From positions 1-42,157 of the forward strand of contig NZ_SCFA01000002.1 in NCBI RefSeq assembly GCF_004210275.1: 42,157 bases of DNA, in the 5' to 3' direction. Shown here in pieces: positions 25,147 to 34,565 of this stretch. The notes beneath the pieces were generated by a model that was given only the letters and a program-made list of their open reading frames with translations, had not been told where the DNA came from and made no database searches. Position numbers and translations under genes: made by a program. Numbering within the stretch: the first letter of the stretch is position 1; each line of letters starts with the position of its first letter. The stretch is from Rickettsiales endosymbiont of Peranema trichophorum (GTDB lineage: Bacteria; Pseudomonadota; Alphaproteobacteria; Rickettsiales; Midichloriaceae).

Positions 25147-25378
25147 AAGAAGTGCATACATGTATTGAATAGCACATTATTACATTCAAAATCAACCCCA
25201 GAAAGCCAATTAGTCACATCAACTAGTCAATAACATGACACTTCCGAAAGAATTACGTGAAAAAGCTGAAGTGTTAACATGTATGAGCGTATCAGCGCTT
25301 TCACAGCAATAACAAAGTGGAAACAGCAGCTCTACAGAATTGCCCATAACGTCTTTCAACACATTTATTTTGTGAAAT

Positions 25379-25413
25379 TGGTATGATATAAAAAGTTCAA
25401 CAACCTGTTGAAC
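25379..25413 (+). promoter_or_regulatory. Extended -10 site with palindrome at predicted start, ahead of murC
   Basis: TGG followed by TATGAT (25382-25387) resembles an extended -10. The start site predicted about 7 bases downstream coincides with a perfect inverted repeat, GTTCAACA-ACC-TGTTGAAC (25395-25413). The palindrome could be an operator or the first hairpin of the leader. It does not match the direct-repeat LexA box of alphaproteobacteria. Confidence 0.4.
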
Positions 25414-25424
25414 CTAAAGAGTTA

Positions 25425-25454
25425 TTGATTGTTATGTAAACCAGATCTTATATT
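25425..25454 (+). promoter_or_regulatory. Second promoter candidate for murC
   Basis: TTGATT (25425-25430) and TATATT (25449-25454) are 18 bases apart. A transcript from here would start right at the hairpin 25462-25492. The palindrome at 25395-25413 lies just upstream of this -35, where an activator or repressor could sit. Confidence 0.4.
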
Positions 25455-25461
25455 ATGATAT

Positions 25462-25492
25462 GTATAGCTTTTCAAACTAATTAAAGCTATAC
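25462..25492 (+). promoter_or_regulatory. 10-bp stem-loop in the murC leader
   Basis: GTATAGCTTT (25462-25471) pairs perfectly with AAAGCTATAC (25483-25492) around an 11-base loop, 30 bases before the murC ATG. No U-tract follows, so it is not an obvious terminator. A role in message stability or translational control is possible. Confidence 0.4.
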
Positions 25493-25522
25493 TGGGCGCT
25501 TTACAGCTTTAATACTAGTACT

Positions 25523-27004
25523 ATGAATAACGATACCACTAGCGCTACCTCATACAAGATATCTCCAATTCAAATCGGCACGATCCATTTCGTAGGTATC
25601 GGAGGAATTGGCATGGGTGGTATGGCCCAAATCTTGTTTAAGCTTGGATACAACATTCAAGGCTCGGATTCATCGCCCTCATTCGTCACACAACAGCTTC
25701 AAGATTTAGGCATAAAAGTATACATAGGTCACGACTCTAAAAATATTGAGAATGTCAATCTCCTTGTCAAATCCACAGCTATTAAAGATAGCAATCCAGA
25801 ACTCATAGCAGCCAAACAACTCAACATCACAATTGTGAAACGTGGAGAGATGCTTGCGGAGATCATGAGGTTGAAACATTGCATAGTCGTTTCTGGTACG
25901 CATGGCAAAACCACAACTACTTCACTTATAGGAATGCTGCTGAACACTGCGAATCTTTGCCCTACCCTGATTAACGGCGGCATCATTAACAGCATCGGGA
26001 CAAATGCCAGACTCGGCACTGGAGAGTACTTGGTAGCAGAAGGTGACGAATCAGACGGTACTTTTCTGAGATTGCCTGGGTTTGTGAAAGTTATCACTAA
26101 TATCGATCCAGAACATTTGGATTATTATGGTAGCTTTGAAAACGTGATAACAGCATATCTTCAATTTATAGAAACATTACCGTTCTATGGAAGCGCTATA
26201 TTGTGCTATGACCATGAGCAAGTTTACAGACTTGGGACAAAAGTTGTAGATAGAAGCATTATATCATATGGCATACATAATGGTGACGTAGACATCAAAG
26301 GCTTCAACATCAGAGAAACAGAATCTGGTGTCATTTTTGATGTGTCTATTTCAAGAACACTACAGGAACGCCTGAAACTTGACTTCGACATAATTCAAAA
26401 CATAACGACGAACATATATGGTTTGCATAACGTCCAGAACGCAATGGCAGCAATTGCTGTTGGATTAAAGTTGTCGTTAAGCCCAAACCTTATACAAAAG
26501 GCGTTTGAGAATTTTCAAGGTGTCAAAAGGAGGTTTACCAGAGTTGGCATGGTAGATGACATCATTATTATTGACGATTACGCACATCACCCTGCTGAGA
26601 TCATCGCAACTCTTCAGGCCGCCAAACACTTAGCACGAATAAGCCAAGGTAAGGTGATAGCTGTGATGCAGCCCCATAGGTACTCTCGACTTCAACAATT
26701 AATGTACGATTTTAGCCACTGTTTTAAGGACGCCGACCACATATACATACTGAACGTATATGCTGCAGGAGAAGAGCCTATACATGGTGTTGATTCAAGA
26801 ACATTAGTGGAGTTTATTCAAACCAATGCTAAACAGGGAGCACACCTCATAGACACACCAGAAGAAAATCTTGCTACTACAATAAATAGTGTTGCAGAGC
26901 CTGGCGACATTGTGATATTTTTAGGAGCAGGTAATATTACGACGTTTGCTCACGCTTTGCCTGATTTACTTATGAAGCTACGAAATCACTTAGAAAGAGG
27001 ATGA
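25523..27004 (+). CDS. murC: UDP-N-acetylmuramate-L-alanine ligase
   Basis: MurC adds L-alanine to UDP-MurNAc, the first peptide step of peptidoglycan synthesis. The 493 residues have the N-terminal Rossmann-like HFVGIGGIGMGGMA, the ATP-binding GTHGKTTT (125-132), EGDESDGTFL, the NIDPEHLDYYG block, and the C-terminal domain with DDYAHHPAEI and QPHRYSR. All core motifs are intact and the length is slightly above average. The usual neighbours murB and ddl are absent; instead the stop codon region abuts a tolC-family gene. The leader contains structured elements. It implies that the cell makes peptidoglycan, supported by ftsW and dapA in the window. Confidence 0.96.
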   Translation: MNNDTTSATSYKISPIQIGTIHFVGIGGIGMGGMAQILFKLGYNIQGSDSSPSFVTQQLQDLGIKVYIGHDSKNIENVNLLVKSTAIKDSNPELIAAKQLNITIVKRGEMLAEIMRLKHCIVVSGTHGKTTTTSLIGMLLNTANLCPTLINGGIINSIGTNARLGTGEYLVAEGDESDGTFLRLPGFVKVITNIDPEHLDYYGSFENVITAYLQFIETLPFYGSAILCYDHEQVYRLGTKVVDRSIISYGIHNGDVDIKGFNIRETESGVIFDVSISRTLQERLKLDFDIIQNITTNIYGLHNVQNAMAAIAVGLKLSLSPNLIQKAFENFQGVKRRFTRVGMVDDIIIIDDYAHHPAEIIATLQAAKHLARISQGKVIAVMQPHRYSRLQQLMYDFSHCFKDADHIYILNVYAAGEEPIHGVDSRTLVEFIQTNAKQGAHLIDTPEENLATTINSVAEPGDIVIFLGAGNITTFAHALPDLLMKLRNHLERG

Positions 27005-27006
27005 AT

Positions 27007-28338
27007 ATGAACAGAACTGTATTGTACAAAGCTGCGTTGCCCATCGTTATGGTTTTGATCTGTGCGCCATACAAAGTTAACGCTTACAATATTGAAGATG
27101 CTATCAAAGCCGTACAACTTAATAATAATGGAATTAAAGCATCTAAGGAAAATGTCAATATAGCGAAAACGGAGCGTGCGCAAGCCTATACTACACTACT
27201 ACCAAGTATCAACCTGAGTAATGCCAACACCAGAACAACTTACGACGTCCCTCAAGTGTTACCAAATTCTAGCAGTGGCGATCGTCGCTCTACATCCTTA
27301 GAAGTATACCAGGCCTTATTTGAGGGTGGAGCTTCTCTTTTTAGAATAGACGCAGCAAAACACCACCTGAAAGCAGTACAGTCAGATCATCAAAGTCAAG
27401 TTCAAGAGATAGTGTTTAAAGCCATGGAAGCCTATGAAAGGCTTGTGGTCATCAAAACAGTGTATGATTTTCACGTGAAAAACGAAGAAGCAATGCAACA
27501 GCATCTGAACGGTGTAGAAGCAAGATTTAAAGTTGGTGAAGCAACGGTCACAGAAGTAGCGCAAGCCAGGGCTTCTTTTGAAATTGCTAAAGCGAATAAA
27601 AACGTCTCATCCGGTGAAATCACAGCTTTAGAAGCTTCATACGAAAGCATTACAGGTGAGAAGGCACCTCAAAATATGGATCCAGTCGATATTAGTGGCG
27701 TCTATATCCCTTCATCTCTTGATGAGTTGATGCAGATTTGTTTAAAAGACAATGCAAGTATTGTAGCATTATCCAGCTCCATAGAATCTGCCCGTGGTAA
27801 CACCAGAGTGGCATATAGCGGACTTGCACCTAAGGTAATAGGGGCCATTAACGTAAACGCGACCAATATCAAAAGAAACAGTCCGTACAAACAGGATGGC
27901 ACCACGTATATGATCAAGGTCAACATGCCTCTGTTTAACCAAGGTGGTATTGAGTATGTCAAGATTAAGGAGGCCAAACACAGAGAACGTAAACAAAAAG
28001 CTGCTTTAGAATCACAAAAGAGTGCCATTATCTCTGCCGCAGTTGGAATCTGGACTAAGTATTCTTCATCCCATTCAACTATCGCATCAATGGCTGAAGC
28101 TGTGAAGGCTAGTGAAATAGCATTAAAAGGCACCATAGAGGAATCAAAAGTTGGTACAAAGACCATTACAGATGTCTTAGAAGCTGAGACCAAGCATCTT
28201 GATACCAAAATTAAACACACTCAAGCCATACAAGAACAGCTTTTAGCAGTCTTTCAAATGCATCAGATCATGGGAACAAATTTGAGTATGTTCACCAATA
28301 CGAGACCAATAGTACAGACTGCGTTCAATAAATCTTAG
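27007..28338 (+). CDS. tolC: TolC-family outer-membrane efflux protein
   Basis: TolC proteins are trimeric outer-membrane channels with a long periplasmic helical barrel, shared by type I secretion and drug efflux systems. The protein of about 443 residues has a signal peptide (LPIVMVLICAPYKVNA, cleavage likely before YNIEDA) and two similar halves, each with YNIEDAIKAVQLNNNG or MQICLKDNASIVALS-type helices and long coiled-coil stretches. I chose ATG at 27007, with GAGG 6 bases upstream; an ATG at 27001 shares an ATGA with the murC stop and would add two residues. No adaptor or pump gene is adjacent. The only type I exporter in the window is at 13-16 kb, so it is the likely partner. Confidence 0.9.
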   Translation: MNRTVLYKAALPIVMVLICAPYKVNAYNIEDAIKAVQLNNNGIKASKENVNIAKTERAQAYTTLLPSINLSNANTRTTYDVPQVLPNSSSGDRRSTSLEVYQALFEGGASLFRIDAAKHHLKAVQSDHQSQVQEIVFKAMEAYERLVVIKTVYDFHVKNEEAMQQHLNGVEARFKVGEATVTEVAQARASFEIAKANKNVSSGEITALEASYESITGEKAPQNMDPVDISGVYIPSSLDELMQICLKDNASIVALSSSIESARGNTRVAYSGLAPKVIGAINVNATNIKRNSPYKQDGTTYMIKVNMPLFNQGGIEYVKIKEAKHRERKQKAALESQKSAIISAAVGIWTKYSSSHSTIASMAEAVKASEIALKGTIEESKVGTKTITDVLEAETKHLDTKIKHTQAIQEQLLAVFQMHQIMGTNLSMFTNTRPIVQTAFNKS

Positions 28339-28357
28339 TGGGCAAACCAACATCCGC

Positions 28358-29305
28358 TTATTGCTCTTCTGTTGTGGTGGCTCTGGGATGACAGGATTGG
28401 TATACACTGGTCAAACTTGCAATATCAACTTTGGTATAACGTTGAGTTGAAGACAAACTTTCATGTCCTAAAAGCTCTTGTATTATTCTCAACTCTCCAC
28501 CGTTTCCAAGTAAATGAGTCGCAAAACTATGACGAAAAGCGTGTGGCGATGTGTATGGTGGTAGACCTAAATACTGACGCAATTTTCTAATGGTATTGCG
28601 AAACACATCAGGATGCAAACCCTTCCCCCTTGAGCCTATAAACAATAACTCCTGCTTTGAACTATGAGGAGCAATCTTCATGTAGGCAAGTATCGAATTT
28701 AATACTTGCGGCAACAGCGGAACTACTCTGTTCTTCTTGCCCTTCCCTACAACAGATAGGTTCATGTTGGGAAATTCCGGAATATCCGAAAGCTTCAACG
28801 ACAAAGCTTCTCCTATTCTAAGACCTGCCCCATACAACAGATGTAGTATGGCCTTGTCCCTCGCACCAACCCAATCCTTAACCTGCATTGACTCAATTGT
28901 ACTAAGAGCCGCGATCGCTGATTCTGGCGTTAGAGCTTTTGGCAGAGCCTTCCGAACATGGTGAATTCTAACGCCCGATATGCTCTGGTTATCAAGCACT
29001 TCATGCTTTTTCAAATACCTATAAAAATTCCGCATCGTAGAGAGCGCTCTTACGTTAGAAATGTTTTTGACACCTTGCTGCTTTCTATACGCTAGCCATG
29101 CCCTAAAATCTTGAATGTCCAGCTTTTCTAATAATTGAACATCAACCTCATCTACACCATGATGCTTTAACATAAATGATAAAAAGTACATCAAGTCCCT
29201 CGTATAGGCAATGTAGGTGTGTTGCGAATAACATTTCACGTTTAATATGTATGAGGCCCAGCTCGTTATTGCGTCTTTCAAGTTTGGAGAAATGTTCACT
29301 TCCAT
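28358..29305 (-). CDS. xerC: Tyrosine recombinase XerC
   Basis: XerC, with XerD, resolves chromosome dimers at dif near the terminus. The 315 residues contain the SAM-like N-terminal domain and a catalytic domain with all active residues: R163 (GAGLRIGEAL), K188 (VGKGKKNR), H255 and R258 (SPHAFRHSFATHLL), H281 (LLGHESLSSTQ) and nucleophile Y290. The end, LTSVYQSCHPRA, and LGLPPYTSPHA are characteristic of the alphaproteobacterial XerC branch rather than an integrase of a mobile element. No attachment site, integron or phage gene is near. Stop codons of tolC and xerC are 19 bases apart. Confidence 0.92.
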   Translation of the reverse strand: MEVNISPNLKDAITSWASYILNVKCYSQHTYIAYTRDLMYFLSFMLKHHGVDEVDVQLLEKLDIQDFRAWLAYRKQQGVKNISNVRALSTMRNFYRYLKKHEVLDNQSISGVRIHHVRKALPKALTPESAIAALSTIESMQVKDWVGARDKAILHLLYGAGLRIGEALSLKLSDIPEFPNMNLSVVGKGKKNRVVPLLPQVLNSILAYMKIAPHSSKQELLFIGSRGKGLHPDVFRNTIRKLRQYLGLPPYTSPHAFRHSFATHLLGNGGELRIIQELLGHESLSSTQRYTKVDIASLTSVYQSCHPRATTTEEQ

Positions 29306-29349
29306 GATAACTATAAAGTACCAATACAGTTCAAAATCTAGTGATGCGG

Positions 29350-30537
29350 CTAGTGATTTGGCGAGTAAACCATAGCACCTAAAAGCTTATCACGTTTTTG
29401 ATATAACTCAAGCGAGCTAACACCATTAAATCGTTTTCTGGTCAAACTGAGGTAAAAGCCTATAGTAATTGCAAATGACAACACAGATGAGCCACCGTAA
29501 CTAATGAAAGGCAGCGTCATCCCTTTAGTTGGAAAAATGTGTAGCGTGACACCAATGTTAAATAAAGCTTGAAATGCAAAACATGATAATAAACCAGTCA
29601 CAGAATATATGTGAAATAGGTCAGTCTCCTTTGAAATCCTCAGAAAACCCCTACACACTACAAAGAAAAACAGTAACACTACGGTGGCCGCAAATACCGC
29701 ACCAAACTCCTCACTAGCAACAGCAAATATAAAATCAGTGTGCGAATCCGGTAAAGTTGCCTTCACAACGCCTTCCCCAGGCCCTTGACCAAATAGGCCA
29801 CCGTTGATATAAGCCTCAAGCGATTTGGTTACTTGGTAATTTGAGTATTCTTGTGGATTCAAAAAGCTATCTATGCGCTTTGTAACATGTGGCAACAAAA
29901 CATACGCCCCAACACCTCCAACTATACTCAGGAGCACTACAACCAAGATCCAGGTCATTGGAAGACCTGCAATAAAAAATTGGCTCATCATTGTCACAGT
30001 AAACGATATTGTCATACCTATATCTGGCTGTAAGATCAACAGCGACACAATCATCAGATAAAGCAGCGAACAAGTTGTAAAACCGGGTATACTTGACCTA
30101 GTATATCGTTCTGATAGTATCAATCCACTAATGACCGCAAAAAATGGCTTCAAAAATTCCGATGGCTGTATCGAAAAACCAAAAATGCTGATCCAACGCT
30201 TTGCCCCTTTTGTTTCATCGCCGTAGCACATCACAACTACTAGCAACACGAGGAACAATACATATCCAGACAGCGCTAATTTTTTAATCGTTTTATCTGA
30301 ACAATAAGACAGCGAGACTATAATAACCATAGCCAGCACTAAAAAGACCAACTGTCTGTGCACAAAATAAAATGAATGTAGACGCAATCTCTCTGCCACC
30401 GGTGGACTGGATGTAATTATCAGCATCGCCCCTATCGATATGATCACCAACACAGCAATGAGCACAAAAGAGTCTATTGAGGCCCACCATCTATGAACAG
30501 CTTTTATAGCACTTTCAAAAGTCCTCATGGAGCTCAT
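29350..30537 (-). CDS. ftsW: Cell-division peptidoglycan polymerase FtsW
   Basis: FtsW is the SEDS-family glycosyltransferase that polymerises septal peptidoglycan with a class B PBP. The 395 residues form about ten membrane helices. Family hallmarks are KGAKRWISIFGFSIQPSEFLKP in the middle, LPDSHTDFIFAVASEEFG, and the C-terminal TKGMTLPFISYGGSSVLSFAITIGFYLSLTR. This matches FtsW better than RodA because of the PTKG(L/M)TLPFISYGGSS block. The ATG at 30537 shares ATGA with the stop of the upstream esterase gene. The usual neighbours murD and murG are missing. Inner membrane. Confidence 0.95.
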   Translation of the reverse strand: MSSMRTFESAIKAVHRWWASIDSFVLIAVLVIISIGAMLIITSSPPVAERLRLHSFYFVHRQLVFLVLAMVIIVSLSYCSDKTIKKLALSGYVLFLVLLVVVMCYGDETKGAKRWISIFGFSIQPSEFLKPFFAVISGLILSERYTRSSIPGFTTCSLLYLMIVSLLILQPDIGMTISFTVTMMSQFFIAGLPMTWILVVVLLSIVGGVGAYVLLPHVTKRIDSFLNPQEYSNYQVTKSLEAYINGGLFGQGPGEGVVKATLPDSHTDFIFAVASEEFGAVFAATVVLLFFFVVCRGFLRISKETDLFHIYSVTGLLSCFAFQALFNIGVTLHIFPTKGMTLPFISYGGSSVLSFAITIGFYLSLTRKRFNGVSSLELYQKRDKLLGAMVYSPNH

Positions 30538-31178
30538 TCCTTAAAAACGTTAGCTAGAAATGATCCAGCTTTCGCTAGACCTTCATTGTCTATACTGTGA
30601 GCAAGATTGGGCCTGATCACAGCCTCACAAGTTATGCCAAGTTTTACTAATGCTTCTTGTGCTTCATACATTGCATGTGAAGGTATTATCGAATCTTTCG
30701 CTCCATGTATAAGTAAAACGTTTGAGGCATTAGCGTGCTCAACAATAGGCCTGGAGTGTGACAACAACATACCTGAATATCCCACCACACAACGTACAGG
30801 CATTTTGTATAACAACACATGCAGAGCAACCATAGTGCCTTGAGAAAAACCTATCAAAACTACATCCTGTGGCTTTAACGACATGACTGATATGCGATCC
30901 TCGATAAAGTCGCATAGAATCCTAGCAGCCTCCTCCAACCCATGGACCATACTCTGCTTATCATTCTGATCAAAAGCAAACCATTGAAATGCTTCGTGAT
31001 GATATCCACTTAGTTGAAATGGAGCATGTGGTGCAATGAAAAGAGCATTTGGCAATGCTTTTGAAAATGATGAAGCTAATGAGATTAAGTTATGACCATT
31101 GGCACCATATCCATGCAACAGTATCACCAGTTGCTGAGGTTGTCTTATCGATTGGTGCTCTAAATACTCTAATTTCAT
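30534..31178 (-). CDS. Serine carboxylesterase/phospholipase (alpha/beta hydrolase)
   Basis: A hydrolase of the acyl-protein thioesterase/carboxylesterase type, about 214 residues. The oxyanion segment is VILLHGYGANGHNLI. The nucleophile is S112 in IGFSQGTM, the acid is D162 in HGAKDSIIP, and the histidine is H194 in NLAHSID, the full triad in order. There is no signal peptide, so it is probably cytoplasmic. The natural substrate is unknown; members act on short acyl esters or lysophospholipids. It is translationally coupled to ftsW by a 4-base overlap. ATG at 31178. Confidence 0.88.
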   Translation of the reverse strand: MKLEYLEHQSIRQPQQLVILLHGYGANGHNLISLASSFSKALPNALFIAPHAPFQLSGYHHEAFQWFAFDQNDKQSMVHGLEEAARILCDFIEDRISVMSLKPQDVVLIGFSQGTMVALHVLLYKMPVRCVVGYSGMLLSHSRPIVEHANASNVLLIHGAKDSIIPSHAMYEAQEALVKLGITCEAVIRPNLAHSIDNEGLAKAGSFLANVFKE

Positions 31179-31303
31179 ATAGCTCCTGACTTTTTTGTGT
31201 ACATTGCGGTTAATTTATTGCTATAGTTTTGATTTATATCATAAAATTACTGGTCGCTCAAGTTTTGCGGCATTCTTAACTTATTATTACACTTCACAAT
31301 TCA

Positions 31304-31876
31304 ATGCGCATTATAGCTGGTAAATATAAAAATCAACAAATTAGTGGAGGTAAAAACTCGTATCAAATTTTAAAACCGACAACAGAAAGAGTACGAGAAG
31401 CAATATTTAACATTATAGGAAGCCATAAAGAGCTTGACGCCGACTTCCTTATGAATGCTAATGTTTTAGACTTGTTTGCAGGTTCAGGAGCTTTTGGAAT
31501 AGAGGCGCTATCCCGAGGAGCACGTTATGCCACTTTTATCGATAATAATCATCAGTCATTGAATACGTGTCGACAAAACCTACTGAAGCTTCATATCACA
31601 AATGCCGAGTGTGTTTTGTTTGACGTTTGCAAACTACAGGGATCCAACAAACGGTATGAGCTTATTTTTTTGGATCCTCCATACACTCATCCAGAGTTGA
31701 TTGAAAAAACATTACAAGCACTAAGCTTAGGCAACTGGATTGCAAATGAGCATGTCATTATTATAGAGCATTCAAAGGCTCAGTTCATAATACCAAATAA
31801 TTTTGCCGTGTTAATGCATAGAAGATACGGAGTTTCAAATATTACAATGATAAAAGCAAACATTCTGTCATTGTAA
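31304..31876 (+). CDS. rsmD: 16S rRNA (guanine966-N2)-methyltransferase
   Basis: RsmD methylates G966 of 16S rRNA using SAM. The 190 residues have MRIIAGKYKNQQI at the start, TTERVREAIFNII, the SAM-binding VLDLFAGSGAFGIEALSRGA, and the catalytic LIFLDPPYTHPEL motif (DPPY). Length is normal. ATG at 31304 begins with the typical MRIIAGK. It precedes clpB after a 106-base gap. A run of T at 31900-31907 follows, but the accompanying hairpin is too weak to call a terminator. Confidence 0.95.
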   Translation: MRIIAGKYKNQQISGGKNSYQILKPTTERVREAIFNIIGSHKELDADFLMNANVLDLFAGSGAFGIEALSRGARYATFIDNNHQSLNTCRQNLLKLHITNAECVLFDVCKLQGSNKRYELIFLDPPYTHPELIEKTLQALSLGNWIANEHVIIIEHSKAQFIIPNNFAVLMHRRYGVSNITMIKANILSL

Positions 31877-31916
31877 TATTCAAAAATTCAAAACGCTCTT
31901 TTTTTTGATTCCGGAC

Positions 31917-31946
31917 TTGTATCGTACGTCATCAGAATTATATATT
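31917..31946 (+). promoter_or_regulatory. Possible promoter of clpB
   Basis: TTGTAT (31917-31922) is followed after 16 to 18 bases by TATATA or TATATT (31939-31946). No clear heat-shock sigma-32 consensus (CCCCAT type -10) was found. The AGAGGG ribosome site for clpB is at 31973-31978. Confidence 0.35.
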
Positions 31947-31982
31947 GGTATATATTGATAGATACACATACAAGAGGGCAAC

Positions 31983-34565
31983 ATGAACCTTGGATCATTT
32001 ACCGAAAGAGCAAAAACTGTGATACAGCAAGCGCAGACATCAGCGTTGGCATCCAACCATCAGACATTTACCCCTGAACACATTGCATACGCTTTATTGC
32101 AAGAAGATGACAGCTTGATATACAGGTTGTTGACGTCTTGTGGTGCTGAGCCCTCTAAAATTCAAGATGAGGTAAAAACAGCGTTAGACAAATTACCAAA
32201 GATTAGCGGATCAGGAGCCGGGCAGCTCTTCATGACACCAGAAACAGCACAGGTATTGACCGAATCTGAAGCAATAGCTAAAAAGCTGGGAGATACATTC
32301 GTAACGGTTGAAAGAATTTTGCAAGCACTTGTCAAAGTGCAGGGTACTGTCATTGCCAGTGCGTTTAAAAATTCTAAAATCAACGAGAATCAAATCGTCA
32401 CAGCAATCGAAAAAATGAGAAAAGGAAGAGCAGCAACATCTCAAAATGCAGAAGATACATTTGAGTCATTAAAAAGGTATGCAAAGGACATTACAGCACT
32501 CGCAGCTACCGGCAAACTTGATCCTGTAATAGGAAGAGATGAAGAGATAAGACGTACAATACAAGTCCTATCTAGAAGAACTAAAAACAACCCTGTGTTA
32601 ATAGGTGAACCAGGGGTTGGTAAGACTGCAATAGTTGAAGGGTTGGCACTGAGGATGATATCTGGCGATGTACCAGACAGCCTCAAAAACTTACAGCTCT
32701 TTACGCTAGACTTAGGAGCATTAATAGCAGGTGCAAAATACAGAGGGGAGTTTGAGGAACGCTTAAAAGCAGTGTTAAACGAGATATCCTCCACAAATGG
32801 TATGGTCATATTATTTATAGATGAGCTGCACACCCTTGTCGGTGCAGGAGCTGCAGATGGAGCGATGGATGCCTCTAACCTCCTCAAACCTGCATTAGCT
32901 CGTGGTGAGCTGCATTGTATAGGCGCTACTACACTAGACGAGTACAGACAACACATAGAAAAAGATGCTGCCTTAGCTAGGCGATTTCAGCCAGTATTCA
33001 TAGCCGAACCCAGCGTCACTGATACTATTTCAATGCTACGTGGATTAAAGGAGAAATATGAAGTACACCACGGCATTAGAATAAGCGATCATGCAATTAT
33101 CGCGGCTGCCAATCTGTCCAATCGATACATTACTCAAAGATTCCTACCAGATAAGGCGATAGATCTGATAGATGAAGCAGCTAGCAGACTCAGAATGCAG
33201 GTAGATAGTAAGCCAGAAGCATTGGACGAACTTGATAGAAAGATCATGCAGCTTAAAATTGAAGTAATGGCATTGGAAAAAGAAGACGACAGCAAATCCA
33301 AGGAAAGACTACAACAATTAAAATCTGAATTGGCAACACTAGAAGGGGAGTCCTTGGATTTAAGCGGTAGATGGCATGCGGAGAAGCTTAAAATTCATGA
33401 ATTAAAGCTTAACAAAGAAAAACTAGAGCAGGCTAAAAATGACCTTGATATCGCACAAAGAAGTGGCAATCTTGGAAGAGCTGGAGAATTGATGTACGGC
33501 GTAATTCCAGAGCTTCAAAAGAAAATTCAGGAAACAGACACGATTAGAGAAAATCAACTACTACAAGAAGTCATTTCTGAAGATGATATAGCTCTAGTAG
33601 TATCAAAGTGGACAGGCATACCAGTCGACAAGATGCTGGAAGGAGAAAAAGAAAAACTGCTATCAATGGAACAGCATATTAAAGAGCATGTGGTAGGTCA
33701 AGACGCTGCAGTACAGTCCGTGTGTAGCGCGGTACGAAGAGCAAGAGCAGGATTGGCTGATCAAAACAAGCCTATCGGTTCTTTCTTATTCTTAGGGCCG
33801 ACAGGTGTAGGTAAAACAGAACTATGTAAAGCTGTATGCCAGTTTCTTTTTGACGATAAAAAAGCAATGGTAAGAATAGATATGTCTGAGTACATGGAAA
33901 AACACAGTGTAGCTAGACTCATTGGAGCACCTCCCGGGTATGTAGGATATGATCAAGGCGGTATACTCACGGAGTCTGTTAGAAGGAGACCATATCAAGT
34001 GATACTATTTGATGAAATTGAGAAAGCCCATTCAGACGTTTTCAATGTTCTCTTACAAGTTCTAGACGAAGGTAGGCTTACTGACAGTCACGGTAGAACT
34101 GTAGATTTTAAAAACACCGTCATTATTCTCACATCTAACCTTGGAGCAGAACATATTGCTGCCCTCCCTGAAGGTAACACGGTGGAACAGGTACGAGATA
34201 AAGTAATGAATATAGTAAAGCACTCGTTTAAACCTGAATTTTTAAACAGACTAGACGAAATTATAATATTTGACCGCCTAAACAGGGATAATATGGGAGG
34301 GATCGTAGACATACAGTTGCAAAGTTTGGTAGAATTGCTGGCAGAAAGGAAAATGGAGCTGATAGTGGATAAGTCAGCAAAAGAGTGGCTTGCGCAAAAA
34401 GGCTACGACACCGTTTATGGAGCAAGACCACTTAAACGTGTAATACAGGAATACATACAAAATCCTGTAGCAGAACAAATGTTATCTGGCCATTACAAGG
34501 AAGGATGTAAAATTTGTATCACAGCCAAAAATGATGTACTGCAATTTGAATCATACATCAGTTAG
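31983..34565 (+). CDS. clpB: Disaggregase ClpB
   Basis: ClpB works with DnaK/DnaJ/GrpE to pull apart aggregated protein. The 860-residue protein is complete: N domain (1-150), first AAA+ domain with Walker [10 protein letters not shown] (about 207-215) and [13 protein letters not shown], a coiled-coil middle domain (about 410-525), and a second AAA+ domain with GPTGVGKTE (about 605-613), [15 protein letters not shown] and [11 protein letters not shown]. The pore loop YRGEFEER of the first ring is intact. The ClpP-binding loop of ClpA/ClpX is absent, as expected. Its 3' end overlaps the convergent lspA by 15 bases. grpE, its chaperone partner, is elsewhere in the window. Confidence 0.97.
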   Translation: MNLGSFTERAKTVIQQAQTSALASNHQTFTPEHIAYALLQEDDSLIYRLLTSCGAEPSKIQDEVKTALDKLPKISGSGAGQLFMTPETAQVLTESEAIAKKLGDTFVTVERILQALVKVQGTVIASAFKNSKINENQIVTAIEKMRKGRAATSQNAEDTFESLKRYAKDITALAATGKLDPVIGRDEEIRRTIQVLSRRTKNNPVLIGEPGVGKTAIVEGLALRMISGDVPDSLKNLQLFTLDLGALIAGAKYRGEFEERLKAVLNEISSTNGMVILFIDELHTLVGAGAADGAMDASNLLKPALARGELHCIGATTLDEYRQHIEKDAALARRFQPVFIAEPSVTDTISMLRGLKEKYEVHHGIRISDHAIIAAANLSNRYITQRFLPDKAIDLIDEAASRLRMQVDSKPEALDELDRKIMQLKIEVMALEKEDDSKSKERLQQLKSELATLEGESLDLSGRWHAEKLKIHELKLNKEKLEQAKNDLDIAQRSGNLGRAGELMYGVIPELQKKIQETDTIRENQLLQEVISEDDIALVVSKWTGIPVDKMLEGEKEKLLSMEQHIKEHVVGQDAAVQSVCSAVRRARAGLADQNKPIGSFLFLGPTGVGKTELCKAVCQFLFDDKKAMVRIDMSEYMEKHSVARLIGAPPGYVGYDQGGILTESVRRRPYQVILFDEIEKAHSDVFNVLLQVLDEGRLTDSHGRTVDFKNTVIILTSNLGAEHIAALPEGNTVEQVRDKVMNIVKHSFKPEFLNRLDEIIIFDRLNRDNMGGIVDIQLQSLVELLAERKMELIVDKSAKEWLAQKGYDTVYGARPLKRVIQEYIQNPVAEQMLSGHYKEGCKICITAKNDVLQFESYIS

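Larger units (their letters stand above)
25072..25522. other. Intergenic region between aspC and murC
   Basis: This 450-base divergent gap has no supportable gene. It contains three perfect inverted repeats listed separately (25131-25146, 25395-25413, 25462-25492) and possible murC promoters. The centre, about 25150-25350, shows nothing I can recognise. Confidence 0.5.

Noticed and set aside
25395-25413. LexA (SOS) box
   Set aside because: Alphaproteobacterial LexA boxes are direct GTTC-N7-GTTC repeats; this is an inverted repeat of different spacing.
28358-29305. Tyrosine recombinase as evidence of an integrated element
   Set aside because: The protein is a housekeeping XerC by its conserved C-terminal blocks, and no flanking repeats, tRNA target or phage genes are nearby.
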